Assembly: GCA_001599815.1 (NCBI GenBank)
Contig: BCIA01000004.1
Location: 1,304,862-1,368,861, forward strand
Source: Furcasterigmium furcatum
Lineage: Eukaryota; Ascomycota; Sordariomycetes; Glomerellales; Plectosphaerellaceae
Reading direction: 5' to 3'
DNA: 64,000 bases
Of this stretch, positions 53,352 to 62,663 are shown in pieces; position 1 is the stretch's first letter; every line of letters starts with the position of its first letter. The notes under the pieces were generated by a model that was given only the letters and a program-made list of their open reading frames with translations, did not search any database and was not told where the DNA came from. Made by a program: the position numbers and the translations under genes.

Positions 53352-56300
53352 TCAAGGTAATTGCCATGCATCTTTCTTTGAGAGCGCCGCGTGAAGTTTC
53401 AAACCCAAGTTACGCAGCTCATCATTCGCGCACACCTTCCAATCTTCCAACAAGTCCCAGACCTTCTGCTTGTGCGCTCCTAGAGGCGCCGGGCAAGACT
53501 GCAAGCAGACCGCAGCAACCTCGAGCCTCAGCTGTGTCGCCAGGGGCAGCTGCTCCATCGCCCAAACGTCCTCCGTAGTAGCTAACGCAACAGAAAACCG
53601 GGCATATGTCGGCGACAACCGCCAATGGCTGGAGGATGCACCGACAAACTGCGAGAAGTTTGCGTGGTAAAGTCGTTGTTCGGCAATCATGCAGACGAGG
53701 CGCGAGACCTCGCCGGCGTAATCGTCCACCTCCTCTTGCTGTACCGCCTCGGGAGAGCCCCGATTCCACCCTGGCATCGGTAACATTTTGAGGCGAATAC
53801 CAAACGGCTCGGGTAGCACAACGTCCAACTTCTGCGAGCGCAGCTCTTCCAGCTTTTGGATCAACTTCTCCGCCACCGTCACGCCCAGTCCGCTCCACGA
53901 TTTGAACCACACGCTGGGGCACAGCTGGGTGACGAGCTCATCAAAAGCAGCAACCTCGCCATGGCGCATGTAGGCTTCGCCAACGCTCGTGACGAAATGG
54001 GCCCGGTCTTGCCACGTGATCTCGCCTTGCCCATAGGCGTGCGTACCGCGGTGCCGCAAGTCCGATGCAGTCATGCGCACCCCGAGTCCGAGGCTCGCCT
54101 CCCCGCTGTTTGCATACTGGCGAAGCCAGTGCCGGCCGGCCGGCGACTCGAGGAGCTTTCTATCAGCCCTGACTGACTCTGTGATTCGCAAAGTCACGTC
54201 GGTAGGATCAGCGTTGACTAAACACACGTCGCGAAGCATTACAAACAGAGACCTCGGCATGAGCTCGCTGTTTTGAGCGTATCGGAAGGCTTCAGTGAGC
54301 AGATCCAGGTTCGCGGGCCCAACCGGTAACAACTCTGCATCGGATGGGTCAATGCCGTTCTTCTGGAGGAACATGCCCATCCATCGCTTGTTGGCAGCAG
54401 CCGACGCCTCGAGACTGCGCATGACGAGGACCGCGAGCCGTTTGCGGTCCTCTTCTTGCAGTTTAGAAATGGCACGCTTGAGGAGCAGAGCAAGGATACT
54501 GGACTCGGAGCTCACGGTTGGCATTGTTTCTGCTTGCCAATCGGCCTCGGTCGTCGGCCTGCGCTCGTCGAGTTGCGATGCCATGGGCACAACGTGAGTC
54601 TCGATGACGTCGAGGATCTGCTTGCGCAGCTCAGGGGCGCTCGTCGGCTCCGCAAGGGTCGTCAACAAGCTTCTGACGATAGCGACGCGGGCATCGATAT
54701 GGCGAGCCTCGACGAGCAGGGACACGAGCGCATTGCAGGAGGTGGCGGGGTCGACGAGCAAATTTCCCTCGAGAATCTGCGCCATCATCTTGATCACAGT
54801 GACCTTGACCACTGGCTGGTGTTGTCCCTCCGTGGCCTCGTCCGTGGGGATCACAGTCCACTCCTTCTCGTTTTGGGCAGCCATGAGCTGGGCTACAGTG
54901 GTTACCGTCTCAAGAAGAAAGGCGCGAGCAACATCGGAGGGCAGAGACTCGAGGAAACCCTTGTTGAGCAGCATGCGGTGCCACGAGCTCTCTTTGCCGT
55001 TACGGATGATGTGCTTGACGAATGGAATCGCCAGCGCTGGCTGGTCACTATGCACAATCTTGGAGACTGCCGACACGATGCTGTACATCTGACTGTCCCG
55101 CATGGCGGGGACAAAGCGTTGCTCGACAATATCCATGTAGTGTCGTACCACGTCAACCAGCAACGCCGGCTTCGTCGCAGGGAGGCCACTGACCAAAGAT
55201 CCGCAGGAGAAGTGATAGTTTCTGTCGGCGACGTCTTTGGCTCCTGGCTCTTGTGTCAGGTTCTCGAGCTCAGCAAATGCCTCAAGGGTTGGCTTCCACA
55301 CGAGCTCCACGAGCTTGACGTCCGGCTGTAGATGAGGATCTGACTCGGATGAAACCACGGTGCTGGCGAGTCTCCTGAATTCGGAGACCCCTTTGAGTCG
55401 TCGTTGCACGACCATCTCAGGGAGGGCAAACGCATTCTTCCACTTGTTCTTCTTGAATCCAGGCTGTCCAACGGAGGCGATTGCCGTCTGTATGAGCGCG
55501 ACCAGGACTTGATTGGCGAAGTGAACACTTTCAAGTTTTGCTGCAGCAGCCTTGGCGTGGTGAAACCGCGGGTCCTTTGTATGCGGAAAGAAGCCGACGA
55601 GAAGAGCCTCCATCTCGCTGGTCCGAAGTGTGATGTCGCTGAAGATTTCGGGGCCAACGAGGGGGTCTCGCGTAAACCTTCGAGACCATACGAGAACCTC
55701 GTGGAGCTTTTCCGGGTCGCCAGCGGCGACGCATAGATGAATGGCCGACCTGACCCAGAACAGCCGTTCGCGCGGCTCTCGGCTTTCGGTGGCTTTGGCC
55801 ATGCGTTCCTGTACAGCCGCTCGCGTGCCGACCAGCCAGTCTGCTGGCGTCGGGTCGGCCAGGTGGTACAAGAGATGGGCCCTCATAATCTCAATGTCGG
55901 CCGACGGATTATATGGTGAAGTCTCTTGCTTGAAGATTGTGTTGCCGTATTGGGTGCATCGGAGGAAGCTTTCTCCGGGGTGCAGGACCTCCAGTCGCGC
56001 GAAAAGAGCCTGTGACTTGGTGGTCTCGATCCTTAGAAACAAGTTTGTCGGCCACAGATTGCCAGAGGCTGTCCAGGACTTGAACCGAGCGGCAGTGGCC
56101 TCGGAGGGGTCGTCAATGTCAACACGATACCCCGGGAGGTGCTTGAGCAGGAGCCGGAGGAGAATGTATCGGTCCTCCCAGTTGAGTCGCCACAGGGCCC
56201 TGAGTGCATCGTCAATTTGCGACAGGGACCTCTTCTCCTCGGGCATGTTGGCGATGAGCGTGGCGAGATGGGGTTCGATCGACTCACGAAAGACCCGTCT

Positions 56301-57152
56301 GTTGACCCACAGTTGCATTGTATTGTGGATGACACCATTGTTCTTGAGGTGCAGACGGTCTTTCAAGTGGCGGGCATGTTGGGCGAAGCATTGCGTCACG
56401 AGGCCAAGGAACTTGACGTACGCCCCTCTTGCTCCCCGTTGACGACGACCGAGTTTCTGGAGCAGCGGCTCGGCGAACGAGGCTGCAAAGTCTTGTGGGA
56501 TGCGTACCTTATCAGGCGAGTGCGAGGCGAGCTTGACGAGGAGCGCCTCTTCGAGGGCCTTGTTGCCGAGGTAGAGATGTTGGTTACCACTAAAGTTCGG
56601 CTTGTCATTGGAATCGGGGTCAAAGACAGAGTTGAGGAAGCGCTGCTCGTGGTCCTGGCGATGGATTTGCAAGAGACGTCGTTTTTGCCTCGTCGTCCAT
56701 TCAACAGGCTTCGATGCCGCCTTGTCCCATTGCTGCGCAAGCTCGGGGTCGCATGCCGGGATGATGTCCTGATAGAGAGCGCGGAGCGGTCTCCGGTCGC
56801 TCGCTTGGCCGTAGAGGATATCTACAAGCTCGCCAAGGGCCCTCCGCCGCTCTGGCCTGGCGTTGATGGCACCCGTCGTTCGGCCCAGTCCGGCACACAT
56901 GGCGCGAACGTCGCGAACGCTGAAGCGGGACATGAGGTCGGCGACGCCCTCGGCACCGCCCGCTGCCGCCCACGTGGCATGAAAGCGGTCCTGGCGGCGC
57001 AGATATTTGCAAAAGACCTTGATGGCGCTTGACCGCTTGTTAGCGCTCTCTGTCTGGCGTATGTCTTCCGCGACGTCCACGGGCGTGAGGCGGCGGTGCT
57101 TTGCCTGCGAGGTTTCGTCGCCTCGACGCGTTGCGGGTATCTGGGCGGCCAT
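53352..57152 (-). CDS. large unrecognised all-helical protein (1266 aa)
   Basis: Single uninterrupted exon; start ATG at 57152 in good context, stop at 53352. The N-terminal 60 residues are basic and polar (TRRGDETSQAKHRRLTPVD). The rest is predicted by eye to be almost wholly helical, with repeated amphipathic pairs reminiscent of HEAT/ARM or TPR solenoids, for example LSQIDDALRALWRLNWEDRY, RLFWVRSAIHLCVAAGDPEK, ARVAIVRSLLTTLAEPTSAP and SSILALLLKRAISKLQEEDR. No catalytic motif, signal peptide or membrane segment was seen. GC-rich third positions and length leave no doubt that it is a gene. Function unknown; a scaffold role is only a guess from shape. Confidence 0.85.
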   Translation of the reverse strand: MAAQIPATRRGDETSQAKHRRLTPVDVAEDIRQTESANKRSSAIKVFCKYLRRQDRFHATWAAAGGAEGVADLMSRFSVRDVRAMCAGLGRTTGAINARPERRRALGELVDILYGQASDRRPLRALYQDIIPACDPELAQQWDKAASKPVEWTTRQKRRLLQIHRQDHEQRFLNSVFDPDSNDKPNFSGNQHLYLGNKALEEALLVKLASHSPDKVRIPQDFAASFAEPLLQKLGRRQRGARGAYVKFLGLVTQCFAQHARHLKDRLHLKNNGVIHNTMQLWVNRRVFRESIEPHLATLIANMPEEKRSLSQIDDALRALWRLNWEDRYILLRLLLKHLPGYRVDIDDPSEATAARFKSWTASGNLWPTNLFLRIETTKSQALFARLEVLHPGESFLRCTQYGNTIFKQETSPYNPSADIEIMRAHLLYHLADPTPADWLVGTRAAVQERMAKATESREPRERLFWVRSAIHLCVAAGDPEKLHEVLVWSRRFTRDPLVGPEIFSDITLRTSEMEALLVGFFPHTKDPRFHHAKAAAAKLESVHFANQVLVALIQTAIASVGQPGFKKNKWKNAFALPEMVVQRRLKGVSEFRRLASTVVSSESDPHLQPDVKLVELVWKPTLEAFAELENLTQEPGAKDVADRNYHFSCGSLVSGLPATKPALLVDVVRHYMDIVEQRFVPAMRDSQMYSIVSAVSKIVHSDQPALAIPFVKHIIRNGKESSWHRMLLNKGFLESLPSDVARAFLLETVTTVAQLMAAQNEKEWTVIPTDEATEGQHQPVVKVTVIKMMAQILEGNLLVDPATSCNALVSLLVEARHIDARVAIVRSLLTTLAEPTSAPELRKQILDVIETHVVPMASQLDERRPTTEADWQAETMPTVSSESSILALLLKRAISKLQEEDRKRLAVLVMRSLEASAAANKRWMGMFLQKNGIDPSDAELLPVGPANLDLLTEAFRYAQNSELMPRSLFVMLRDVCLVNADPTDVTLRITESVRADRKLLESPAGRHWLRQYANSGEASLGLGVRMTASDLRHRGTHAYGQGEITWQDRAHFVTSVGEAYMRHGEVAAFDELVTQLCPSVWFKSWSGLGVTVAEKLIQKLEELRSQKLDVVLPEPFGIRLKMLPMPGWNRGSPEAVQQEEVDDYAGEVSRLVCMIAEQRLYHANFSQFVGASSSHWRLSPTYARFSVALATTEDVWAMEQLPLATQLRLEVAAVCLQSCPAPLGAHKQKVWDLLEDWKVCANDELRNLGLKLHAALSKKDAWQLP

Positions 57153-58340
57153 GGTTGGGGGTGTATGGAGATGATGTTCGTGGCAAGTTGGTTGTCAGAC
57201 GACGGCCAGGGGTCGCTGTCTGGTAATGACTCAAGCTTGCGAGAACGAATCAGCACATGATAATGTCATGGCAAAGTGGGGCCGAGTTGGATAGAATAAT
57301 ATATCCTTAAACCCCCTTAAAGAGTATAAGGTAAATCCCCCTTAGATTTTTTCGATTTTAGAGGGCAGGCGGTGAATAGAGGCGTAGAGTATAAGAAGCT
57401 CTCACTGCCTACTCTCTATAGCGCCGAGGAGTTGATGATGGTCAGAATGCTAGCGGCGTGATCCATGACGGTAAAGACAGCGTGGAGGGGTTCGATCGGG
57501 AGGAGAACAAGAAGGAAAGGGTCTGGTCAGTGTGATAGTAGGTAGTCTTGTACGAACCACTTCGTGCTGGCTCTGAGAACTAAACTTTGGGTCGGGTCGG
57601 GCTTGGTTGAGAGAGGACACTACAATATGCTCTGTGCAAAGCGCTGACATGCCATGTATGCTTCAGGCTGTTTTCTCCCTCGGCCCCAAATAAAGATCAA
57701 CCCCAACTTAAAGGAAGGAGGAGGGGAAAATGTAGTCAATCGTAATAAGTAGATCGATTTATATCAACCGATATATAGAGGGAGAACAGGAGTAAGCTTT
57801 CTTGGGAGACGAGCGCACGATTTTCATGACAAAAGAGGCGTATGGGCATGACGCCGAGAAAAACTCTATATCAGTTGATATTGTTATATCTCCTTTTTAC
57901 CATTGAATATATAACACCAGGGGGATTCGCTCTCCCCCGCTGATATCAAGTTCGATCCCTAACGGCTGCAGACTGATGCCACCTCGGCAAGTCCGCCTGA
58001 GCCTGGATAGCCAGGACTTACACTATTGACCCGGCGGCCGCTGTTAGAAGGTAGAAAAGGGGGCCGATTAAACCAGCCGCCGGCTTGGCTATAGCAGCAG
58101 GTCCGCTTCGGGGACCTTCTCCTTACCATCAGATGATAAAGGAGGTCACCGAAGGACGGAGCCGTTGGAGTGGGCAAGCCGAAAGATGCAACACGAGTCT
58201 GAATGACGCCCTCTGGGGTGACCTTCCTTGAGATATGAAGGCATATAGGGGGTGGCGTTCTACATGCTTCCGCCCTACATCGAGGTACTATACGGACTAA
58301 GTACCATGTCTACCTCTCTATCCTACTGCGCGGCAATAGG
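57153..58340. other. 1.2-kb gene-poor region with a dispersed repeat copy
   Basis: Holds the promoter of the 1266-aa gene (left) and the repeat at 57786-57900. No further gene recognised. Confidence 0.45.
57786..57900 (-). repeat. dispersed repeat copy B (MITE-like)
   Basis: Reverse-complement partner of 49893-50006. This copy is bounded by similar blocks in opposite orientation, tatatcaaccgatatatag near 57761-57779 and ctatatcagttgatat near 57866-57881, which could be terminal inverted repeats of a miniature element of about 120 bp. Confidence 0.7.
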
Positions 58341-61300
58341 CTATCTGAGTCTCTGGCGCATGTCAACTCTAGTATCACCTGATGCTTGAATGGACCCTCG
58401 GTTCCACATGAAAGCACCGCCTAGCCCCAGATTCATTCTGTCAGTCTGGAGCCAGTGGTCTGGCTCTTGTCGATCGGCCACCTGGCTCAAAACCTGGCTG
58501 CCGTCACCTGCCAAGCTATAGAGGCAGTAGGGGGGGGGTTCTTCTTCTGTGAGGCCCGCGTTCGGTCTGCCTACTTGGCTCACCCTCTGTCCATACACAA
58601 ACACCGTGCTCTGGGGGCTGATGATCACCTTCCCCATCCACGGCGACCAGTCCTGGGGAAGCCTTTCTGGGTCAAACCCACCTGATGAGAAAGTACCAGA
58701 AGAGAGGTAGGCGATACTTTCCAGGGAGTCAGAATCCTCGTGGACTCTCCAGATGTGGAGGGCAAGGTCGCGACAGCCCGAGCTCACATGCTCAAGATGT
58801 CCATATGGCCTGCCTTCGGAGAAAAGGCCGAGAGAGATGCCGTGAATGCAACCAGCAAGGTTCGCATGAGGGGTTGTGTTCCGGAATCGTCGGGTGTGAT
58901 ACACAGCAGCCTCTCCATCTGTCTGCGCTGCCACGGGGACTTGAAGCTGGAGGACAGCCAGTGGTACCCCAATCACGGAAAGCTCTTGAGTAAGGCGCCA
59001 GTCGCTACCCACATAGGCAGTGAAAGAGACCAAGACCAAGAAAATGTCATCTTGCAGAGCTCTGCTGGTCATTGAGTGGCCCCGTGAGGTTCCCACCCAC
59101 GCCTTCTCCATTGCGTCGAAGTGTTTTCGCTTCAAGAACAGCGGTTTGCCCGTCAATCTGTCCTTCACCGTGTATTCGTAGATGCCCCTGATCCGTTGGA
59201 GTATTTTTCGACCGTCTTCAAACCTTTTCAGTCGATCATGACCTGACCGATCAATCAGAGTCTCCACATATCGATAATTCATCTCTGTGGCTTGTCGAAC
59301 GACAAATCCGAGATAGTCCTCGGAGGTCAAGTCAACAATGTTTGACTGGGTTGATTCGTCCGCGGAAGCTGTTGAAGTTGGCCCAACGCTCTGGCTCGGC
59401 TGCGGTGGGCCAGAATCGTCCTCCATTTGCACATCCGGGCTCACAGCTTCATCCTGGTAAGATTGTTCGGGTTGGACCGCCTCCATCATCGGAGTGTGGT
59501 CGGAAGTTACCGAAGAATAGAGCACTTCGTGGTGTCTCGAATCAGGCAGGTGTGACTCCAGTGCTGTACGGATAGAAAGTGCGTAATGATCGTTTGCCCA
59601 AGCGTGGATGTAATCTATAATCAGGAGCAGCTGCAGGGCCTTGTCTAGAGAATCCACAAGGCCGTTCCAAACGCGTATACAGGCGTATTCCTATCGCATT
59701 TGTATTAGTTCAGAGAGCACCATCGGTATTCATTTGAGGGCGGTGCTATACTCACAGCCTCCCAAGGTAGGCGTCCTCGCGTTTTGTAAGATTCGGGCAC
59801 GAAGGTAATCAGGACTCGCCACTCATGGCCACGATTCACGACAAGCCAGATCAGTGGGCTGCCGGTAGCCTCGCCCCTGGCTGCCAATCCGCGGTAGGCA
59901 TTGGCTTGGATCTTCATTGACCTTTTAAGGATCGACGCCATGTCCTGGTTAACCACCGCAAAGTTTTCTTTAGCAGTGGCGGATTTTGCCTCTGCTAGCA
60001 GAAAGGGGAAAACAAGAGGGCTCGGGCCTCGAGGATGAAGCGAAGGCTCCAGGAATTCGAAGAGCGACTTTCCGAGATCATCGTTTGTTTGGCTCAAAAG
60101 GAACTCGATGTGACCAAGGTGTCTTAAGCCGATGAATCTGTCAGCTCTCCTGATCTCTTTAGAGCCTCCTTTGGACATGTGATATTCGGTCTTGTTGTTG
60201 ACCGTAGTGTCCATGTTGTAAAAGTCCCTGGCTATGTTAGTGTCATTTTCAAGGATCCGAAGCCATAACGTCCGACACCCCCATTCCGGACACCCCCCCA
60301 TTCCGGACACCCCAAAAAGTCATCACCAGAATCGCGACACCAACTTCAAGATCAATTAAAACTGGCTACGCTGCAACTGTGATACAGTCCTCTGGGCCAC
60401 TAGGTATTTCAACGTCGCTGGATCCATCTNTNTGATCTATTTTATCGCCAGCCTCAATCTGGGCCCTATGGATAGCGTTGATGTCGGCGAACTTCGAATT
60501 GGGGCTGATCTGGACCTTCTTCTTTTTCCTAGGCCTGGCTGCTTCCAACTGGGCCTCTAGGACCTGGATCTTCTGTTGCGAGGTTATAAGGGCGTAGTCC
60601 TTCTTGTTGAATCCCTTTTGGACCTTTCTGAATAGTAGGCGTTGCGTACTAGTAGGTTGATCCAGCTGGCTATATAGGCGTAGCTGGCCCTGGAGATCAG
60701 CCGCCTTCCTAGGCGTCGACCAAGCTACTGCAGACCCAGCTAAATCCTAGTTTTCGATAGCCCTAGACCCGATAGCTCTATCCGAGATACTGTTGACTGT
60801 GCTGCTAGCCCCGTTGCTGTTGTTTAGGAGTAGAGGGCTTAGGAGGGGCTTAGCTAGGGATACTGGCTATAGACCTGTCGATTTCTATCCACTCTTGATA
60901 TTCTGGGCCGTATAGGCAGTCTAGCGAGCCTTCCGATAACAGGATAAAAAGGCCCGTTTGCCTATAACTGTTGAATCGTTTAAGGTCTCTAGGAATCCTA
61001 GCTCCTTCTTATAGGCTGCCTTTAAGGGCCTAAAGACAGACTGATTAAGAGGTTGAAGGACGTGGGACGTATAGGGAGGCAGGAAAACCAGGTGGATATT
61101 ATTACTATAGCAGAGATATATAAAATCTGTTGTCTCGTGACTGTGATGCCTATCTAGGATTAATAGCCTGGGCTGGGATGGATCTATTAGTTGGGTGGAT
61201 GGGATGAAGACCTCTTATAACTAATAGATAGCTGTTGGATCGCTGGTCTAGCCGTTCTCTGTTGCTGTAAACTTCTATTGGGTATAGGGATCTAGATCCA

Positions 61301-62611
61301 GAGGGAACCACTGCTGTTGGACTGTCTTGCCCTTGAAGATAACCAAGGGTGGGAGCAGGGATCCTGTCGCACTGATGCACTCGAGGATAGACGTCCAGGC
61401 TCTGGATCCTGGCTGTTTTTTCAGAAGAGCCTGACTCTCAGAGGATCCCAGGACTAGCCCGTTAGCCCCTCGACCCTTAAGAATACCCGTCTCGTCTATA
61501 TTGTATCTGTTGGATGGGTGGATGCCCCGGATCTCTGGAAGAGCTAGACGTTGGAACTAGTCCCTGATGATGTTAGTCGACGCTCCGTTGATACGCTGGG
61601 AATTAATAGGCCTGGCTCTCTGGACCTTAATTGATGGGTTCCTTCTGAGGAAGGCTTGGAACCAGTTCTTCCCAACGCCCTGGGGGTCTCCTCGGAAGCG
61701 TACGATACGGTCTGTAATATCCCTGACTTGTTGATGGGTTGGTGGGTGCCCTAGGGCAGCCTGGGTCTGTACCTATCTAACTAGATGGGATTCCTGGCTT
61801 GGGGAGAGTCTCTGCTGGGGTGCAGCTGCGATAGATCTGGGTTGGGATCCTTGGGTACGGTCTAGAAGAGTAGACCTTGGGACACCCCACTCTATCGAAG
61901 CCTTGCGTAGAGATTGGCCATTTGCGATAGCGTGAAGAGCTTGATCGACGTCGTCTTCTGTATAGGGCTTCATCCTTGATAGATCTAGAGCTGTAGAAAG
62001 TCTGGAAAAAATCCGTCTAGATTTCGTAAAGATATGAGCGATTTAGTTGGGGTGGTTGAACTGGCGGTGTGGTGATGTGGGGTGTCCGGAATGGGGGGGT
62101 GTCCGGAATGGGGGTGTCGGACGTTATTGTTCGGGGCAAGACGCATACGTTTGTGGCTTATCAAAGTCGCACTCGCAGTACTGCTCTTGGGGCGAAAACC
62201 AAAACGGTGTCATGACCGGCACCCACAGCCGCTTCTCACATTCGTTGTCGTTACTGCGCCGGCAATCCCAAGTTAGACATGAAGCATAAAATGAGAACTG
62301 GGGTCATACCACTTCTTCGCGAAATTGAATGCATGAAAGACGTCGGCTTCGACAGCATCGCGCCAAGAGGACTCATTGACGTCGGTCTTGCGATCAAGAG
62401 CTCGGGCCTTTGATGCGATGTTTAAGACGCGTTCATGCGTGTTCCGTCGAACACGGGATCGACTGCCTTGTATATCGGCTGTCCACTGCTCCCATGTCAG
62501 CCGGCCAAGCTTCTCCACGTCTTTGCGAACTGCGAGATGTTGCTCTGGCCAGTCGCTTAGCGGGATTTTGTCGTCTTCGAAGTTGACATTGAGGCTTTGT
62601 GTCGTAGCCAT
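58341..62611 (-). CDS. unrecognised 742-aa protein, possible PD-(D/E)XK-type nuclease-like domain; intron 2 carries a transposon
   Basis: Four exons, 62310-62611, 62149-62253, 59756-60227 and 58341-59690, give 742 aa (2229 nt, in frame). Intron 2 (60228-62148) is 1921 nt because a 1857-bp transposon plus its TA duplication sits inside what was a 62-nt intron. The donor (AAC|gtatgc) and acceptor (gccag|GGAC) are unaffected. The start ATG at 62611 precedes TQSLNVNFEDDKIPLSDW. Around residues 190-230, VFPFLLAEAKSATAKENFAV has an E-x-K pair after a hydrophobic strand, as in PD-(D/E)XK folds, followed by a helix and SPLIWLVVNRGHEWRVLITF. Later come an acidic, Ser-rich segment and a C-terminal domain (DLTSEDYLGFVVRQATEMNY). 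Function unknown. Confidence 0.75.
60268..60314 (+). repeat. left terminal inverted repeat of the Fot1-like transposon
   Basis: 47 bp starting acgtccgacacccccattcc. It contains an internal direct repeat of cattccggacacccc. Identical to the reverse complement of 62078-62124. Confidence 0.92.
60366..61973 (-). pseudogene. Fot1/pogo-type transposase, disrupted by stops
   Basis: From ATG 61973 the frame shows a psq-type HTH (DVDQALHAIANGQSLRKAS, WGVPRSTL), a CENP-B-like part (VRFRGDPQGVGKNWFQAF) and the DDE domain: YNIDETGIL with the first Asp, RLLILDRHHSH with the second Asp, and PLNQSVFRPLK where the third acidic residue is Asn. At least seven TAG stops interrupt the frame, several at positions where Trp or Gln is expected (for example DPYTQ-stop-KF and ATENG-stop-TS), as C-to-T or G-to-A mutation would produce. 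The C-terminal basic segment ARPRKKKKVQISP ends at 60366. Not functional. Confidence 0.85.
62078..62124 (-). repeat. right terminal inverted repeat of the Fot1-like transposon
   Basis: Perfect inverted match to 60268-60314. Beyond 47 bp the two ends differ. Confidence 0.92.
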
Positions 62612-62663
62612 GATCTCGGGCTGGCTGGGTGAATGAGAGAGGGGAAAAGTATGTTTGGATTGA

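Larger units (their letters stand above)
60268..62124 (-). mobile_element. Fot1/pogo-type (Tc1/mariner) DNA transposon, 1857 bp
   Basis: Bounded by TA at 60266-60267 and 62125-62126 and by 47-bp perfect terminal inverted repeats. The transposase lies on the minus strand and is disrupted (separate entry). The whole element lies inside an intron of the 742-aa gene, in the same orientation as that gene. Two unresolved bases (N) occur at 60430 and 60432. Confidence 0.92.

Noticed and set aside
52967..53578. Plus-strand frame of 203 codons
   Set aside because: Its 3' half is antisense to the 1266-aa gene and its 5' half shows no motif.
57918..57970. Possible tRNA-like T-arm (aagttcgatcccta)
   Set aside because: The flanking bases do not form a proper T stem and no matching D and anticodon arms were found; chance match to the B-box.
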